Shown: positions 1-7,058 of the stretch, piece by piece
Layout of the letters: each line of letters opens with the position of its first letter
Position numbering within the stretch: the first letter of the stretch is position 1
Assembly: GCA_026193155.1 (NCBI GenBank)
Contig: JAPHSI010000201.1
Coordinates: 1-10,861, forward strand
Direction of reading: 5' to 3'
Length of the DNA: 10,861 nt
Source of the DNA: Sulfurimonadaceae bacterium
Lineage (GTDB): Bacteria > Campylobacterota > Campylobacteria > Campylobacterales > Sulfurimonadaceae
Notes under the pieces: generated by a model
What the model was told of the DNA's origin: nothing
The model's database searches: none
Seen by the model: the letters and a program-made list of their open reading frames with translations, nothing else
Made by a program: the position numbers and the translations under genes

Positions 1-1690
1 AAAAATCATTTGTAATTTTTAATTTATTTACAGGTTTTTTATGTTTTAAAAGTTCTCTTATAAACTTACCTGTTTTTATATCTCTTATAACTATAGTCTT
101 ATCATCGGATGCAGAGATAAGTTTATCTTTGTAAATAATAATATCATTTATAGTTCCTGAATGAGCAGATTTAATAGTGCGTTCTAGTTTACCAGTATTT
201 AAATCCCATATTTTAATAGAATAGTCATCACTTCCTGAATAAAGCTTATCCCCATCTATATATATAGCTCCAACATCCCACTGATGTTCTTTTAGAGTTT
301 TTAACTTTTCATAAGTTGAAGCATTAAAAATTTTAATACGTCCAGAAGATGATGAAGATACAAGTTTATCAGAGTATTTTTTAACTTGTAAAATAGGAAG
401 AGAATCAACTTTAATGATTTTCATAAGTCTTAAAGTTTTAGAGTATACATTAATATTCCCATTACTAAGAGCTGCAAATACTTTATTTTCACTTACAACT
501 AAAGAGTTAACCCATACATCGCCCCTTATTTCAACTTCATACTTTAATTTTGCATATGACTTACCATATACTTTTATAGCCCCATAAGTAGCTACAAAAA
601 TTTCTTTATCAGTTATTTTTATATCTTTTATTTCATCTGTATTACCCGTTATTGTATAAATAAGCTGATACTTTTCCGCGTCAATAGGTATTGGATTTAT
701 TGGGAATATTGGACGTTTGAATTTTTCATTTTTATACCTAAAAATATCAGATTTATTTAAAGCAACATCTTCTTGATAAATTTCAACAAATACAGAACGA
801 TTTTTAAATACAGATACATCTAAATCAGCACCAAGTATTTCCCATTCACCATTTTTATTTGCGACTACAGTTTCTTCAACAACTACATCATCTTGATAAA
901 ATTTAAAATAAATTTTAGCATTTGCTTCAGATGTACCTGAAGCTACAAGAATTTTTTTATTTAATACATTTGATAGATTATTATTTTTAATACGTTTTAA
1001 AAGTACTGGCTTATCAACAATAGTATCTTTTAATATTACTTGTTTTATTTCAGTTTTATTAGCCGCATCATCAACTCCAACTGCTAAAATGACTAAATTA
1101 CCGTCTTTTAATTTACTTAAATCTATATCCTTAATTAAAAAGCTACCGTCTTCATTAATAACAATATCATCAAGTGCATACTTTATTTCATTAGATTGTG
1201 AATCCATTATTGATATACTTAACTCTTTTATATTACTTTCAGTTTCACCTTCAATAGCATACTGACTTGCTTCATATGAATTGACTATATTATCACTTTT
1301 ATATTCATATGGACTTTTAGATATGATATTTAATTTTAAACCCTTATCTAAAAGCTTTGTAATTTTATCAATAGCTACACTTGATTCCTCTTCGTTTGTA
1401 GATATATCAAAGATAATCTTACCATCTGCAAGTCTTGTTAAATCAATATCATCTTTTGTAAGTTTGTATTTGCCATTTTCATCACTCATGACAAAAGCAT
1501 AATATATGTCGTCAATATTCTCCGTGTTGTATACCTTAACTTTTATTATCTGTTCAGAATCCGACACACCTTCTAAAATCAAGTGCGCCTTGTTATCTAT
1601 GGTACCTAAAGTAATATCCTCACCTTCGGCCAATAACCCTATTGGGAGCAAAACAAACAATAAAAAGATTATTAGTTTATTTATTTGCAT
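1..1690 (-). CDS. Exported Ig-like repeat plus WD40 beta-propeller protein (partial, C-terminus beyond left edge)
   Basis: The frame reads without a stop from ATG at 1690 to the left edge, giving 563 codons, so the 3' end is missing. Residues 1-21 are a Sec signal peptide (hydrophobic core IIFLLFVLLPIGLL, likely cleavage after LLA). Three Ig-like repeats follow, each with an N/D-G-[KSE]-[YFW] turn (N72-G73, D181-G182, N280-G281) and, in the first two, a downstream D-L-x-x-L-x-D-G strand; the second also has the DDAANK ending typical of bacterial Ig modules. After a proline-rich linker (about 322-332, PIFPINPIPI) a WD40 propeller starts near 343. Its clearest blades read GSDDYSIKIWDL (486-497) and SASDDKTIVIRDIKTGK. 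The start overlaps the upstream gene's stop by 10 bases, with AAGGA at 1703-1707 as ribosome binding site. It is likely periplasmic or surface-exposed and may bind partner proteins. The domain calls are firm, but the function is unknown. Confidence 0.85.
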   Translation of the reverse strand, partial: MQINKLIIFLLFVLLPIGLLAEGEDITLGTIDNKAHLILEGVSDSEQIIKVKVYNTENIDDIYYAFVMSDENGKYKLTKDDIDLTRLADGKIIFDISTNEEESSVAIDKITKLLDKGLKLNIISKSPYEYKSDNIVNSYEASQYAIEGETESNIKELSISIMDSQSNEIKYALDDIVINEDGSFLIKDIDLSKLKDGNLVILAVGVDDAANKTEIKQVILKDTIVDKPVLLKRIKNNNLSNVLNKKILVASGTSEANAKIYFKFYQDDVVVEETVVANKNGEWEILGADLDVSVFKNRSVFVEIYQEDVALNKSDIFRYKNEKFKRPIFPINPIPIDAEKYQLIYTITGNTDEIKDIKITDKEIFVATYGAIKVYGKSYAKLKYEVEIRGDVWVNSLVVSENKVFAALSNGNINVYSKTLRLMKIIKVDSLPILQVKKYSDKLVSSSSSGRIKIFNASTYEKLKTLKEHQWDVGAIYIDGDKLYSGSDDYSIKIWDLNTGKLERTIKSAHSGTINDIIIYKDKLISASDDKTIVIRDIKTGKFIRELLKHKKPVNKLKITNDF

Positions 1691-2355
1691 GAGTTTTCAA
1701 TATCCTTTATAGTCTCTAAATATATTCTATTCTCATTTACTTTTACTATCTGGTTAAAGAAATCATCGCTAACTTTATTAGAAGCTTTACAATATTCAGA
1801 CAAAGTCGAATAAAGAGGATTCTCTTGAGCATTTTTATTTGAGACAGAATAAACATGTTTCACAAATGCCAATTTAACTTTTTCTTGAACAGAGCGTGAA
1901 TTTCTTTTAAATGAAAATATCAACTTTGGTTTATAAACACCGTTATAAAGGTAGATAGATGGTACATATACTTGAAGTGTTACAACATTTTTTTCGATTG
2001 ATGGTTCATACATATATCCATCTTGTTCATAACCTAAATCCTTCATATTCTCAACACGTCTTAAAATTTTATCTATCTCATATCCATCATCAGTTATTAA
2101 TTTCATGTAAATTACATCTTCAAGATTTGAGACTTTCATTTTTAAACGTACAGTTGTAGTATCCTTTGGCAGATATATTGCCACATCTTCCACATCTTGT
2201 TCAGTAAATACCTCGTAATATGGTTTTTCAAAATAATTTATAAAACCTTCTTGTTTTGCAACAGGTTTATCAAGTGAGTATTCAGACTTTGTACTACATC
2301 CTATAAATAACGTAGTAGTGATAATTAAAACTATGTTTAAAAATATTTTCTTCAT
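1681..2355 (-). CDS. Putative lipoprotein of unknown function, 224 aa
   Basis: A lipoprotein signal peptide is visible: MKK, a hydrophobic stretch, then LFIGC with the acceptor Cys at residue 20. Phe at -3 is slightly off the usual lipobox. Residue 21 is Ser, not Asp, which by the usual +2 rule favours outer-membrane delivery. The mature part (about 45-170) alternates hydrophobic and polar residues as in a beta-sandwich (for example TTVRLKMKV and NVVTLQVYVPSIYLYNGVY). The last 50 residues look helical and hold two Cys (189 and 223) that could form a disulfide. I do not recognise a named family. It starts one base after the preceding stop and has GAGGAG at 2363-2368 with 7-base spacing, so it is co-translated with its neighbours. 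A periplasm-facing outer-membrane accessory of the operon's surface protein is plausible but inferred. Confidence 0.85.
   Translation of the reverse strand: MKKIFLNIVLIITTTLFIGCSTKSEYSLDKPVAKQEGFINYFEKPYYEVFTEQDVEDVAIYLPKDTTTVRLKMKVSNLEDVIYMKLITDDGYEIDKILRRVENMKDLGYEQDGYMYEPSIEKNVVTLQVYVPSIYLYNGVYKPKLIFSFKRNSRSVQEKVKLAFVKHVYSVSNKNAQENPLYSTLSEYCKASNKVSDDFFNQIVKVNENRIYLETIKDIENSCK
1703..1707 (-). promoter_or_regulatory. Ribosome binding site for the Ig/WD40 gene
   Basis: AAGGA lies 12 bases before ATG at 1690, inside the end of the upstream lipoprotein gene. The spacing is longer than ideal, but no other start in this frame has both a ribosome site and a complete signal peptide, so it decides the start. 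Confidence 0.55.
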
Positions 2356-2356
2356 C

Positions 2357-3082
2357 TTAATACTCCTCTTCTAACATAAAGCTCTTTGGTGCAAAACCAT
2401 ATTTTTCTTTAAAAGAAACCTCATAAAGTTTTGGAGCCTTCTCAATTTTCACTGTTTTTTCTTCATTTGGAAGAAGTTTTTCATATAATGCAATTCTCTC
2501 ATCATTTACAAGTACTTCAAAATTATCAAAAGGCAAATCTCCATGATTTCTTAATATAATATCTATTGTAGTACTTGTTCTATGTATAACAACAGATGCA
2601 ATTGGGGGACTTATTAACTTAGCTTTTGTTATAAGTCTTTTTAACTTATACTCTTTTTGTTTAACTATCTTATAATATGTACGTTTTGGTGAATATGCAC
2701 TCTCTCTAACATAACTTGGCATAAACGGAAGTGCTATCGTAGTAGAGTTTAGTTCAGTATTATCTACTATTTCTTTTGCTTTCATAGCATTTTCATAAGC
2801 ATTTTTATAATCATCCGCATACAATGCCATAATAGCTGTCTTGTAATAGTTAAATGCCGTATGGTTTATAAAAAGTTTTTCAAACTCGCTTAATTTTTTT
2901 GATTTTACTTCATTTTCAGCTACCGTTACATTTTGTTTAGCCCATCCATTGTTATTTAATTCTGCATCCCATGCATTAGTACTTGTAGTATCTGCAGAGG
3001 TTAAATTATTATCATCTTGTGCAATTAATGGATTAAAAAAACTAAGTGCTAAAACTATTGAAATTATATTTAATATCTTCAT
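2357..3082 (-). CDS. Exported TPR-like / CARDB-like protein, 241 aa
   Basis: Residues 1-21 form a Sec signal peptide (MKILNIISIV onward, probable cleavage after PLIA). A low-complexity Asp/Asn/Thr linker runs to about 60. Residues 66-108 look like a TPR-type helical hairpin (the core AIMALYADDYKNAYENAMKA has the small and large residue spacing of a TPR). A second helical part at about 133-156 is rich in Lys and Tyr. The C-terminal 80 residues resemble a CARDB/Ig-like fold: SVVIHRTSTTIDIILRNHG, followed by an L-P-N-E-E-K-T-V strand, matches the usual 'N-x-G ... L-x-P-x-x-x-x-x-V' layout. The gene begins 9 bases after the preceding stop, and AGGA (3090-3093) overlaps that stop codon. It is probably a periplasmic adaptor or scaffold. 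Its exact role is not known. Confidence 0.85.
   Translation of the reverse strand: MKILNIISIVLALSFFNPLIAQDDNNLTSADTTSTNAWDAELNNNGWAKQNVTVAENEVKSKKLSEFEKLFINHTAFNYYKTAIMALYADDYKNAYENAMKAKEIVDNTELNSTTIALPFMPSYVRESAYSPKRTYYKIVKQKEYKLKRLITKAKLISPPIASVVIHRTSTTIDIILRNHGDLPFDNFEVLVNDERIALYEKLLPNEEKTVKIEKAPKLYEVSFKEKYGFAPKSFMLEEEY
2363..2368 (-). promoter_or_regulatory. Ribosome binding site for the lipoprotein gene
   Basis: GAGGAG sits 7 bases before ATG at 2355, within the last codons of the upstream gene. It supports the start that gives an intact lipoprotein signal peptide. Confidence 0.7.
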
Positions 3083-3089
3083 ATCGTAA

Positions 3090-3093
3090 TCCT
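3090..3093 (-). promoter_or_regulatory. Ribosome binding site overlapping the barrel gene's stop codon
   Basis: AGGA begins inside the TAG stop (3092-3094) of the beta-barrel gene and lies 7 bases before ATG at 3082. This arrangement favours coupled re-initiation. Confidence 0.65.
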
Positions 3094-4063
3094 AAAATGT
3101 AAATGCTAAATCTAAATGAAGGGCTTCTTCATCAATATATACACCAGTTGAACTATTAACTGTTCTTTGAGTATATGACGGTAATAAGTGCATACCTAAA
3201 AATCCCCACTCTATTCCAATACCTATTGTTTCAATATCCTTAAGAGTTGATCCCGCAAAAGTTTGGGAATTAATACCACCACCAATTGCAAACTTATGTC
3301 CTAACATCCACTTGATACCATAAGCAGTTGAACTTAATGTTTCAGATGAACTGTTCCAAAACTCTTCTGATATATCATAAGTAAGCAAGATTGACCCGTT
3401 AAACATATTTGTTTCTAAACCTATACCGTAACTAGTACGACTTGGACTAACAGGGATAACTTTAGATCTTAAGTCTCCGGCATACTTACCTGAATTTTTA
3501 TGACTTAAGCCAAAATATATAGAATAAAAATCATCTTCATCTAAAAATGTTTTTTGCCACATTAAACCCCATGTCAAGTAATCACCTGTAGCATATTCAT
3601 CTTTTGCTAACTCATTATTCGCTGTTAAGTCCGTTTGGTCCATAGTATAAGAAAATCCTACAGAAAATAAACCATAGATACTTTCATAACCATAAGCCCC
3701 TCCTACTGATAAATAATTTGCATTTTTATATTCTATAGCAAAAGAATCATACATTAATCCAATACCTAAGTGATTAGCAGCATCGATTGTAGCTATCTCC
3801 GTCCCCTCAGAGTCACTGGTAGTTCCTTGTATAGTTTTTAAGTACAAAGTAAAATTATAGTTTGTACTAAGTCCGGCAGGGTTTGAATTAAGTGCTGAAT
3901 AACCCTTTGCAGTTGCAGTAGTAGCACCACCCATTATTGAATTTTTTGCACTATCATATGAACTATTTATATATCCTTTATATAATGCTATCTTATCTGC
4001 AGCTTCTATTGAACTAACCATTAAGAATATAAGTACTAAAATTTTTATAGAGTAATTCATCAT
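3092..4063 (-). CDS. Outer-membrane beta-barrel protein, PorV/TraF-like, 323 aa
   Basis: The signal peptide spans about residues 1-21 (ILVLIFLMVSSIEA, then ADK). Residues 45-66 carry a motif reading GGATTATAKGYSALNSNPAG, the 'M-G-G-A ... A ... N-P-A-G-L' signature seen near the N-terminus of FadL-, PorV- and TraF_2-like outer-membrane barrels. The rest is a series of amphipathic beta strands with alternating aromatic and small residues (for example YLSVGGAYGYESIYGLFSVG). The chain ends LDLAFTF with a terminal Phe, the usual signal for the BAM barrel-assembly machinery. Two tandem ATG codons (4063 and 4060) are possible starts; the first overlaps the previous stop as ATGA, and a GAGG(GGG) site lies at 4071-4077. 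PorV-type barrels act as shuttles or anchors for secreted C-terminal-signal proteins in type IX systems. Applying that role here is inference. Confidence 0.88.
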   Translation of the reverse strand: MMNYSIKILVLIFLMVSSIEAADKIALYKGYINSSYDSAKNSIMGGATTATAKGYSALNSNPAGLSTNYNFTLYLKTIQGTTSDSEGTEIATIDAANHLGIGLMYDSFAIEYKNANYLSVGGAYGYESIYGLFSVGFSYTMDQTDLTANNELAKDEYATGDYLTWGLMWQKTFLDEDDFYSIYFGLSHKNSGKYAGDLRSKVIPVSPSRTSYGIGLETNMFNGSILLTYDISEEFWNSSSETLSSTAYGIKWMLGHKFAIGGGINSQTFAGSTLKDIETIGIGIEWGFLGMHLLPSYTQRTVNSSTGVYIDEEALHLDLAFTF

Positions 4064-4686
4064 TGTTCCGCCCCCTCAGTTGGATTCTCTACATTCTGGG
4101 TTTGTTCTTCAATTCCCTCATTTACAGGCTCTGCTTGAACTTTTTCTTCTTCTATAGCAGGTTCTTCTGAGTCAATATTATCCTGAAAAGCACCCTTTTC
4201 TTCAACTATATTTTCATTTTTTACATCTTTGAGTTCTGAATCCAGTTTTTCCACGGCTTTTTGTGCTGCTTCATTTGCCTCAGTTACATCTTCTGCCGAC
4301 ATTTGTGTTGAGTTATTATCTTCTTGTTTAGGCTTCTCTTCATCACATCCAAAAAGAGAAAAGAACCACCCACATGATTCTTTTTCATATATTTTTTCAG
4401 TGACTATATTTGCTTCTCTTTCTTTAACTATTTCTGCATCTACGTATATACCATCTGCAAAAGGTTTAATCTCTTTATCTTCATCCCTTTGCTTAATATA
4501 ATAGTTTATTTCCTCTTCTGTTGCAGTACCGTTTTGAAATTTAGCTAATTCAGCAGCCAATTTTTTATTTTCATTTTGTTGATCAGAATCAAACCAATAA
4601 TTTGCTTTGACATCTGTTGAATGTTCAAACATAGAACCATATAGTGCCATACCTAATATTATTGTTGATATTGTTATTTTTTTCAT
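4060..4686 (-). CDS. Small acidic exported protein with paired Cys motif, 208 aa
   Basis: I do not recognise a family. The N-terminus MKKITISTIILGMALYGS is a short signal-peptide-like segment, with cleavage near residue 18 uncertain. Residues 30-75 appear helical and charged. Two Cys (105 and 114) flank an aromatic patch, reading ESCGWFFSLFGCDEEK, which could be a disulfide loop or a membrane-contacting hairpin. From about 116 to the end the chain is strongly acidic and Glu/Asn/Gln-rich, with a helical Ala/Glu stretch at 131-155 and a disordered-looking tail ending PTEGAEQ. The start overlaps the upstream stop as TAATG, and AGGAAG lies at 4693-4698 with 6-base spacing. It is tightly coupled to the giant surface protein upstream and the barrel downstream, suggesting a periplasmic partner of one of them. 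Low complexity may make homologues hard to detect. Confidence 0.8.
   Translation of the reverse strand: MKKITISTIILGMALYGSMFEHSTDVKANYWFDSDQQNENKKLAAELAKFQNGTATEEEINYYIKQRDEDKEIKPFADGIYVDAEIVKEREANIVTEKIYEKESCGWFFSLFGCDEEKPKQEDNNSTQMSAEDVTEANEAAQKAVEKLDSELKDVKNENIVEEKGAFQDNIDSEEPAIEEEKVQAEPVNEGIEEQTQNVENPTEGAEQ
4071..4077 (-). promoter_or_regulatory. Ribosome binding site for the beta-barrel gene
   Basis: GAGGGGG precedes the tandem ATG codons at 4063 and 4060. It is unusually G-rich for this AT-rich region, although it also encodes Glu-Gly-Ala at the end of the acidic protein. Confidence 0.55.
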
Positions 4687-7058
4687 TATATACTTCCTAA
4701 TCTTGTGGGTTTTTTTATAACTTTTTTATATGCTAAAAAAATTAGCATAAACATTATCACAGCAAATATCACTGGATATTTAATCATATAAACAACTGGA
4801 GTTAATGTTGCTCTTACGAGGTTTTTTGCTAGCTCATTATCACTAATACTTCTGGCTATAGGAGGTGATATATCATAATATATATCTACAAAAGCACGTC
4901 CCAGTGCATTTGTTTTTAAATAATCATCTCTAAAGTCTCTTAGAATCTTAACATCAGAGTCAAAATAACTTCCATAAGCTGCCGTTGCTATAAAACATCC
5001 TTCAACCGTTTTAGAGCCCTCATCCACCGATGATTCATCTACAATAGTATATGTAGCTGCTGTGTCAGCATCTAAAAGTTCATCACTTAAAAAGTAAACT
5101 TTTACCTCATTATCAACAACATAATTAATCGCGTCCCCATGAAATGTATAAATCTGAGTTAGATTTTCACCTAAGTTAAGTGCTTTCTTATCGATACTAA
5201 GTTCATTAAATTCATCTATATCAAATACAACAATACCTGTATTCTGAACTGTTGTATATAACTTGTCTTCCAAAAGATACATACTTGAAGGTGTACCTTC
5301 GTACCATAAATCCTGGTCATTAAAACCTATAGTATATTCGCTTAATAACTCAACTCTATCTTTATTTGAAATATTATATATTTCTATCTTATTGTTTGCC
5401 CCGATAAACAATCTGTTTGAATCAATATCTATAAAAATAGATTTTGTATTTTCTATATTTATAGTTGACAATGTTTTAGAATTATCAATATCATTTTTAT
5501 CACTAACATCTACTACACGTACATCATTATCTGTTGCTAAATACATATAGTTTCCATATACTTTAACAATCTCTAAGCTCTCAATACCTACTTGCTGTGG
5601 AGTTTCAGTATTAGTCAATGGTGCTATATATAAGGAATCTTCATCATAATAGTACACATAACCAAGTTTATCGATATACATTATTTCTTCATCAGTAATA
5701 CCGCTCATATCAAAAAAATCATTTTCTAAGTAGAGACCATCCGTGTTATCAAAACGATAAAGCCCCACTTTATTAAAAGAGTTATCTGCTAAATCTATCC
5801 TAGATACATACACTTTTTCTTCTGTATCATCATTATAAGAGAAAATTCTATAAACAGATTCATTATCATCAAATCCAATTGTCTCAATCTCTTGTTTAGG
5901 CTGTAAAACATTTGACATTCTGGTTAAGGTTCCATCTTTTAACATATAGAAATGTCTATCTACATATGAAAAAGATGCTATATTATTTAAAACACTTAAA
6001 CTAGCTCCACTATCCATGACCAATTCTTCAACTGCTGTAAAAACAGTATTAATTTGATAATCATGTGTTGGCTCATTTACTATTGGTTCAAAACTCTCAA
6101 CCAATATCATGTAGTTTCCTTTACTTAAATCCGCTTTGAATTCAGTCTCAAGTATTTGTGTTTGCTCATCATAATTGCTTGCTATAACCGTACCGCTTTT
6201 GTATAGTAGAGTAACTTTAACCTTATTATCGCCATTTGTATTAAAATTGATAGTTCCACGTTCAGTCATATTAAGTTCAAAGTAATCTTTATCATATCCA
6301 CCTTCATACAAGTTACCGCTTATAGGTTCACCTTGAACTATTGCGTCATATACTAAAGAATCATCTAATATATCGTAAACCCCGTCAAGCTCATAAGTTT
6401 GAGAAAAAGAGAAAGAATCTAAATCCCCGTTTTTTGACTTGATATCGATAAATACATCATCTGCATTAACTACACTTGATATATTATCTTCACCTGTTGT
6501 TAAAATGTTTCCATCTGAATTATAAATGGTAATATCTACAGTGTTTGCCGCTGTTACTTCAATACTCAGGGTACCTGTGTAATAGTTATTAATATAATGG
6601 AAAGCATCTACATCACTGGCATTTGAGAACTGTCCGGTTGTTATAGTTGAGTTAATATCATTACTCATATCTATCTCATTAATAGTTTGTGCACTGATAC
6701 TATCTGCATAGTCCGGTGTAGCTTCCGTAACAATTACAGTTTTACCTTTAGCCAAGATTAGTGAGCTGTTTGAAAAAGTTATGCTATTTACTGCTTCTTC
6801 ATATGTGCTGCCAAAAGCAGATGAAACCGTATTATTAATATCCTTATATTCTACAGTTTCATATCCATAACTTTTAGATATATATAGGACTTTATTGTTT
6901 ATATATATATCATTAATGCTAGAAGTAATGTTTGAATCAGACCTTGTATCGGTTAAGAGTATATCACTTCCTGTATCACTCAACTGATTATCTAAGTTTA
7001 ATATATTTATTACTTGAGCAGAATCTTCTACCAATAGATACTCACTATCTTTTATCAA
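4686..7058 (-). CDS. C-terminal part of giant modular surface protein, with CFI-box C-terminal domain and membrane anchor
   Basis: This is the part of the giant reading frame downstream of the amber codon at 7089-7091. The first possible start is TTG at 7058, giving 790 residues. It has no Shine-Dalgarno site and no signal peptide, so independent initiation is doubtful. The frame continues unbroken back to the amber codon. From the TTG: residues 1-125 complete a beta-propeller begun upstream; PPC-type modules carry DVDAF (149-153) and DKDYF (256-260); a second propeller spans about 340-665 (blades such as DNDVRVVDVSDKND). Residues 688-697 read CFIATAAYGS and open a CFI-box-CTERM-type domain that includes LRDFRDDYL and YYDISPPIA. 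A transmembrane helix follows at about 762-777, then a basic tail (KKVIKKPTR). It is predicted to be the cell-envelope retention and sorting end of the surface protein. Domain calls are confident; translation as a separate product is not. Confidence 0.75.
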   Translation of the reverse strand: MIKDSEYLLVEDSAQVINILNLDNQLSDTGSDILLTDTRSDSNITSSINDIYINNKVLYISKSYGYETVEYKDINNTVSSAFGSTYEEAVNSITFSNSSLILAKGKTVIVTEATPDYADSISAQTINEIDMSNDINSTITTGQFSNASDVDAFHYINNYYTGTLSIEVTAANTVDITIYNSDGNILTTGEDNISSVVNADDVFIDIKSKNGDLDSFSFSQTYELDGVYDILDDSLVYDAIVQGEPISGNLYEGGYDKDYFELNMTERGTINFNTNGDNKVKVTLLYKSGTVIASNYDEQTQILETEFKADLSKGNYMILVESFEPIVNEPTHDYQINTVFTAVEELVMDSGASLSVLNNIASFSYVDRHFYMLKDGTLTRMSNVLQPKQEIETIGFDDNESVYRIFSYNDDTEEKVYVSRIDLADNSFNKVGLYRFDNTDGLYLENDFFDMSGITDEEIMYIDKLGYVYYYDEDSLYIAPLTNTETPQQVGIESLEIVKVYGNYMYLATDNDVRVVDVSDKNDIDNSKTLSTINIENTKSIFIDIDSNRLFIGANNKIEIYNISNKDRVELLSEYTIGFNDQDLWYEGTPSSMYLLEDKLYTTVQNTGIVVFDIDEFNELSIDKKALNLGENLTQIYTFHGDAINYVVDNEVKVYFLSDELLDADTAATYTIVDESSVDEGSKTVEGCFIATAAYGSYFDSDVKILRDFRDDYLKTNALGRAFVDIYYDISPPIARSISDNELAKNLVRATLTPVVYMIKYPVIFAVIMFMLIFLAYKKVIKKPTRLGSI
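4689..4997 (-). other. CFI-box-CTERM-type C-terminal domain with transmembrane helix
   Basis: The region begins CFIATAAYGS (4968-4997) and continues with conserved-looking LRDFRDDYL, a G-R-A-F-V step, YYDISPPIA, and an R-x-x-L-x-P-V segment leading into a hydrophobic helix (VIFAVIMFMLIFLAY) and a Lys/Arg tail. This layout matches the C-terminal homology domain known as the CFI-box, found at the end of large bacterial surface proteins. The match is from memory of the motif. The tripartite order of signature, helix and basic tail resembles other C-terminal sorting signals. Processing at the Cys is inference. Confidence 0.8.
4693..4698 (-). promoter_or_regulatory. Ribosome binding site for the acidic exported protein
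   Basis: AGGAAG lies 6 bases before ATG at 4686 and is embedded in the last codons (Leu-Gly-Ser-Ile) of the CFI-box protein. With the TAATG stop/start overlap it indicates translational coupling of the two genes. Confidence 0.7.

Noticed and set aside
1281..1712. Two short plus-strand open frames (1281-1502 and 1506-1712).
   Set aside because: They lie antisense to the Ig-like part of the minus-strand Ig/WD40 gene, whose signal peptide and repeats are clear. The plus-strand translations are Ser/Leu-rich with no domain or ribosome site.
4229..4501. Plus-strand frame of 90 codons rich in Ser and Leu.
   Set aside because: It is antisense to the Glu/Lys-rich acidic protein. GAA/GAG codons read as TTC/CTC on the other strand create long open Ser/Leu/Phe frames by composition alone.
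6896..6912. AT dinucleotide run (tatatatatat) as a promoter-like or repeat element.
   Set aside because: It codes for Ile/Tyr/Asn residues in the propeller, and such runs are expected in this AT-rich sequence.
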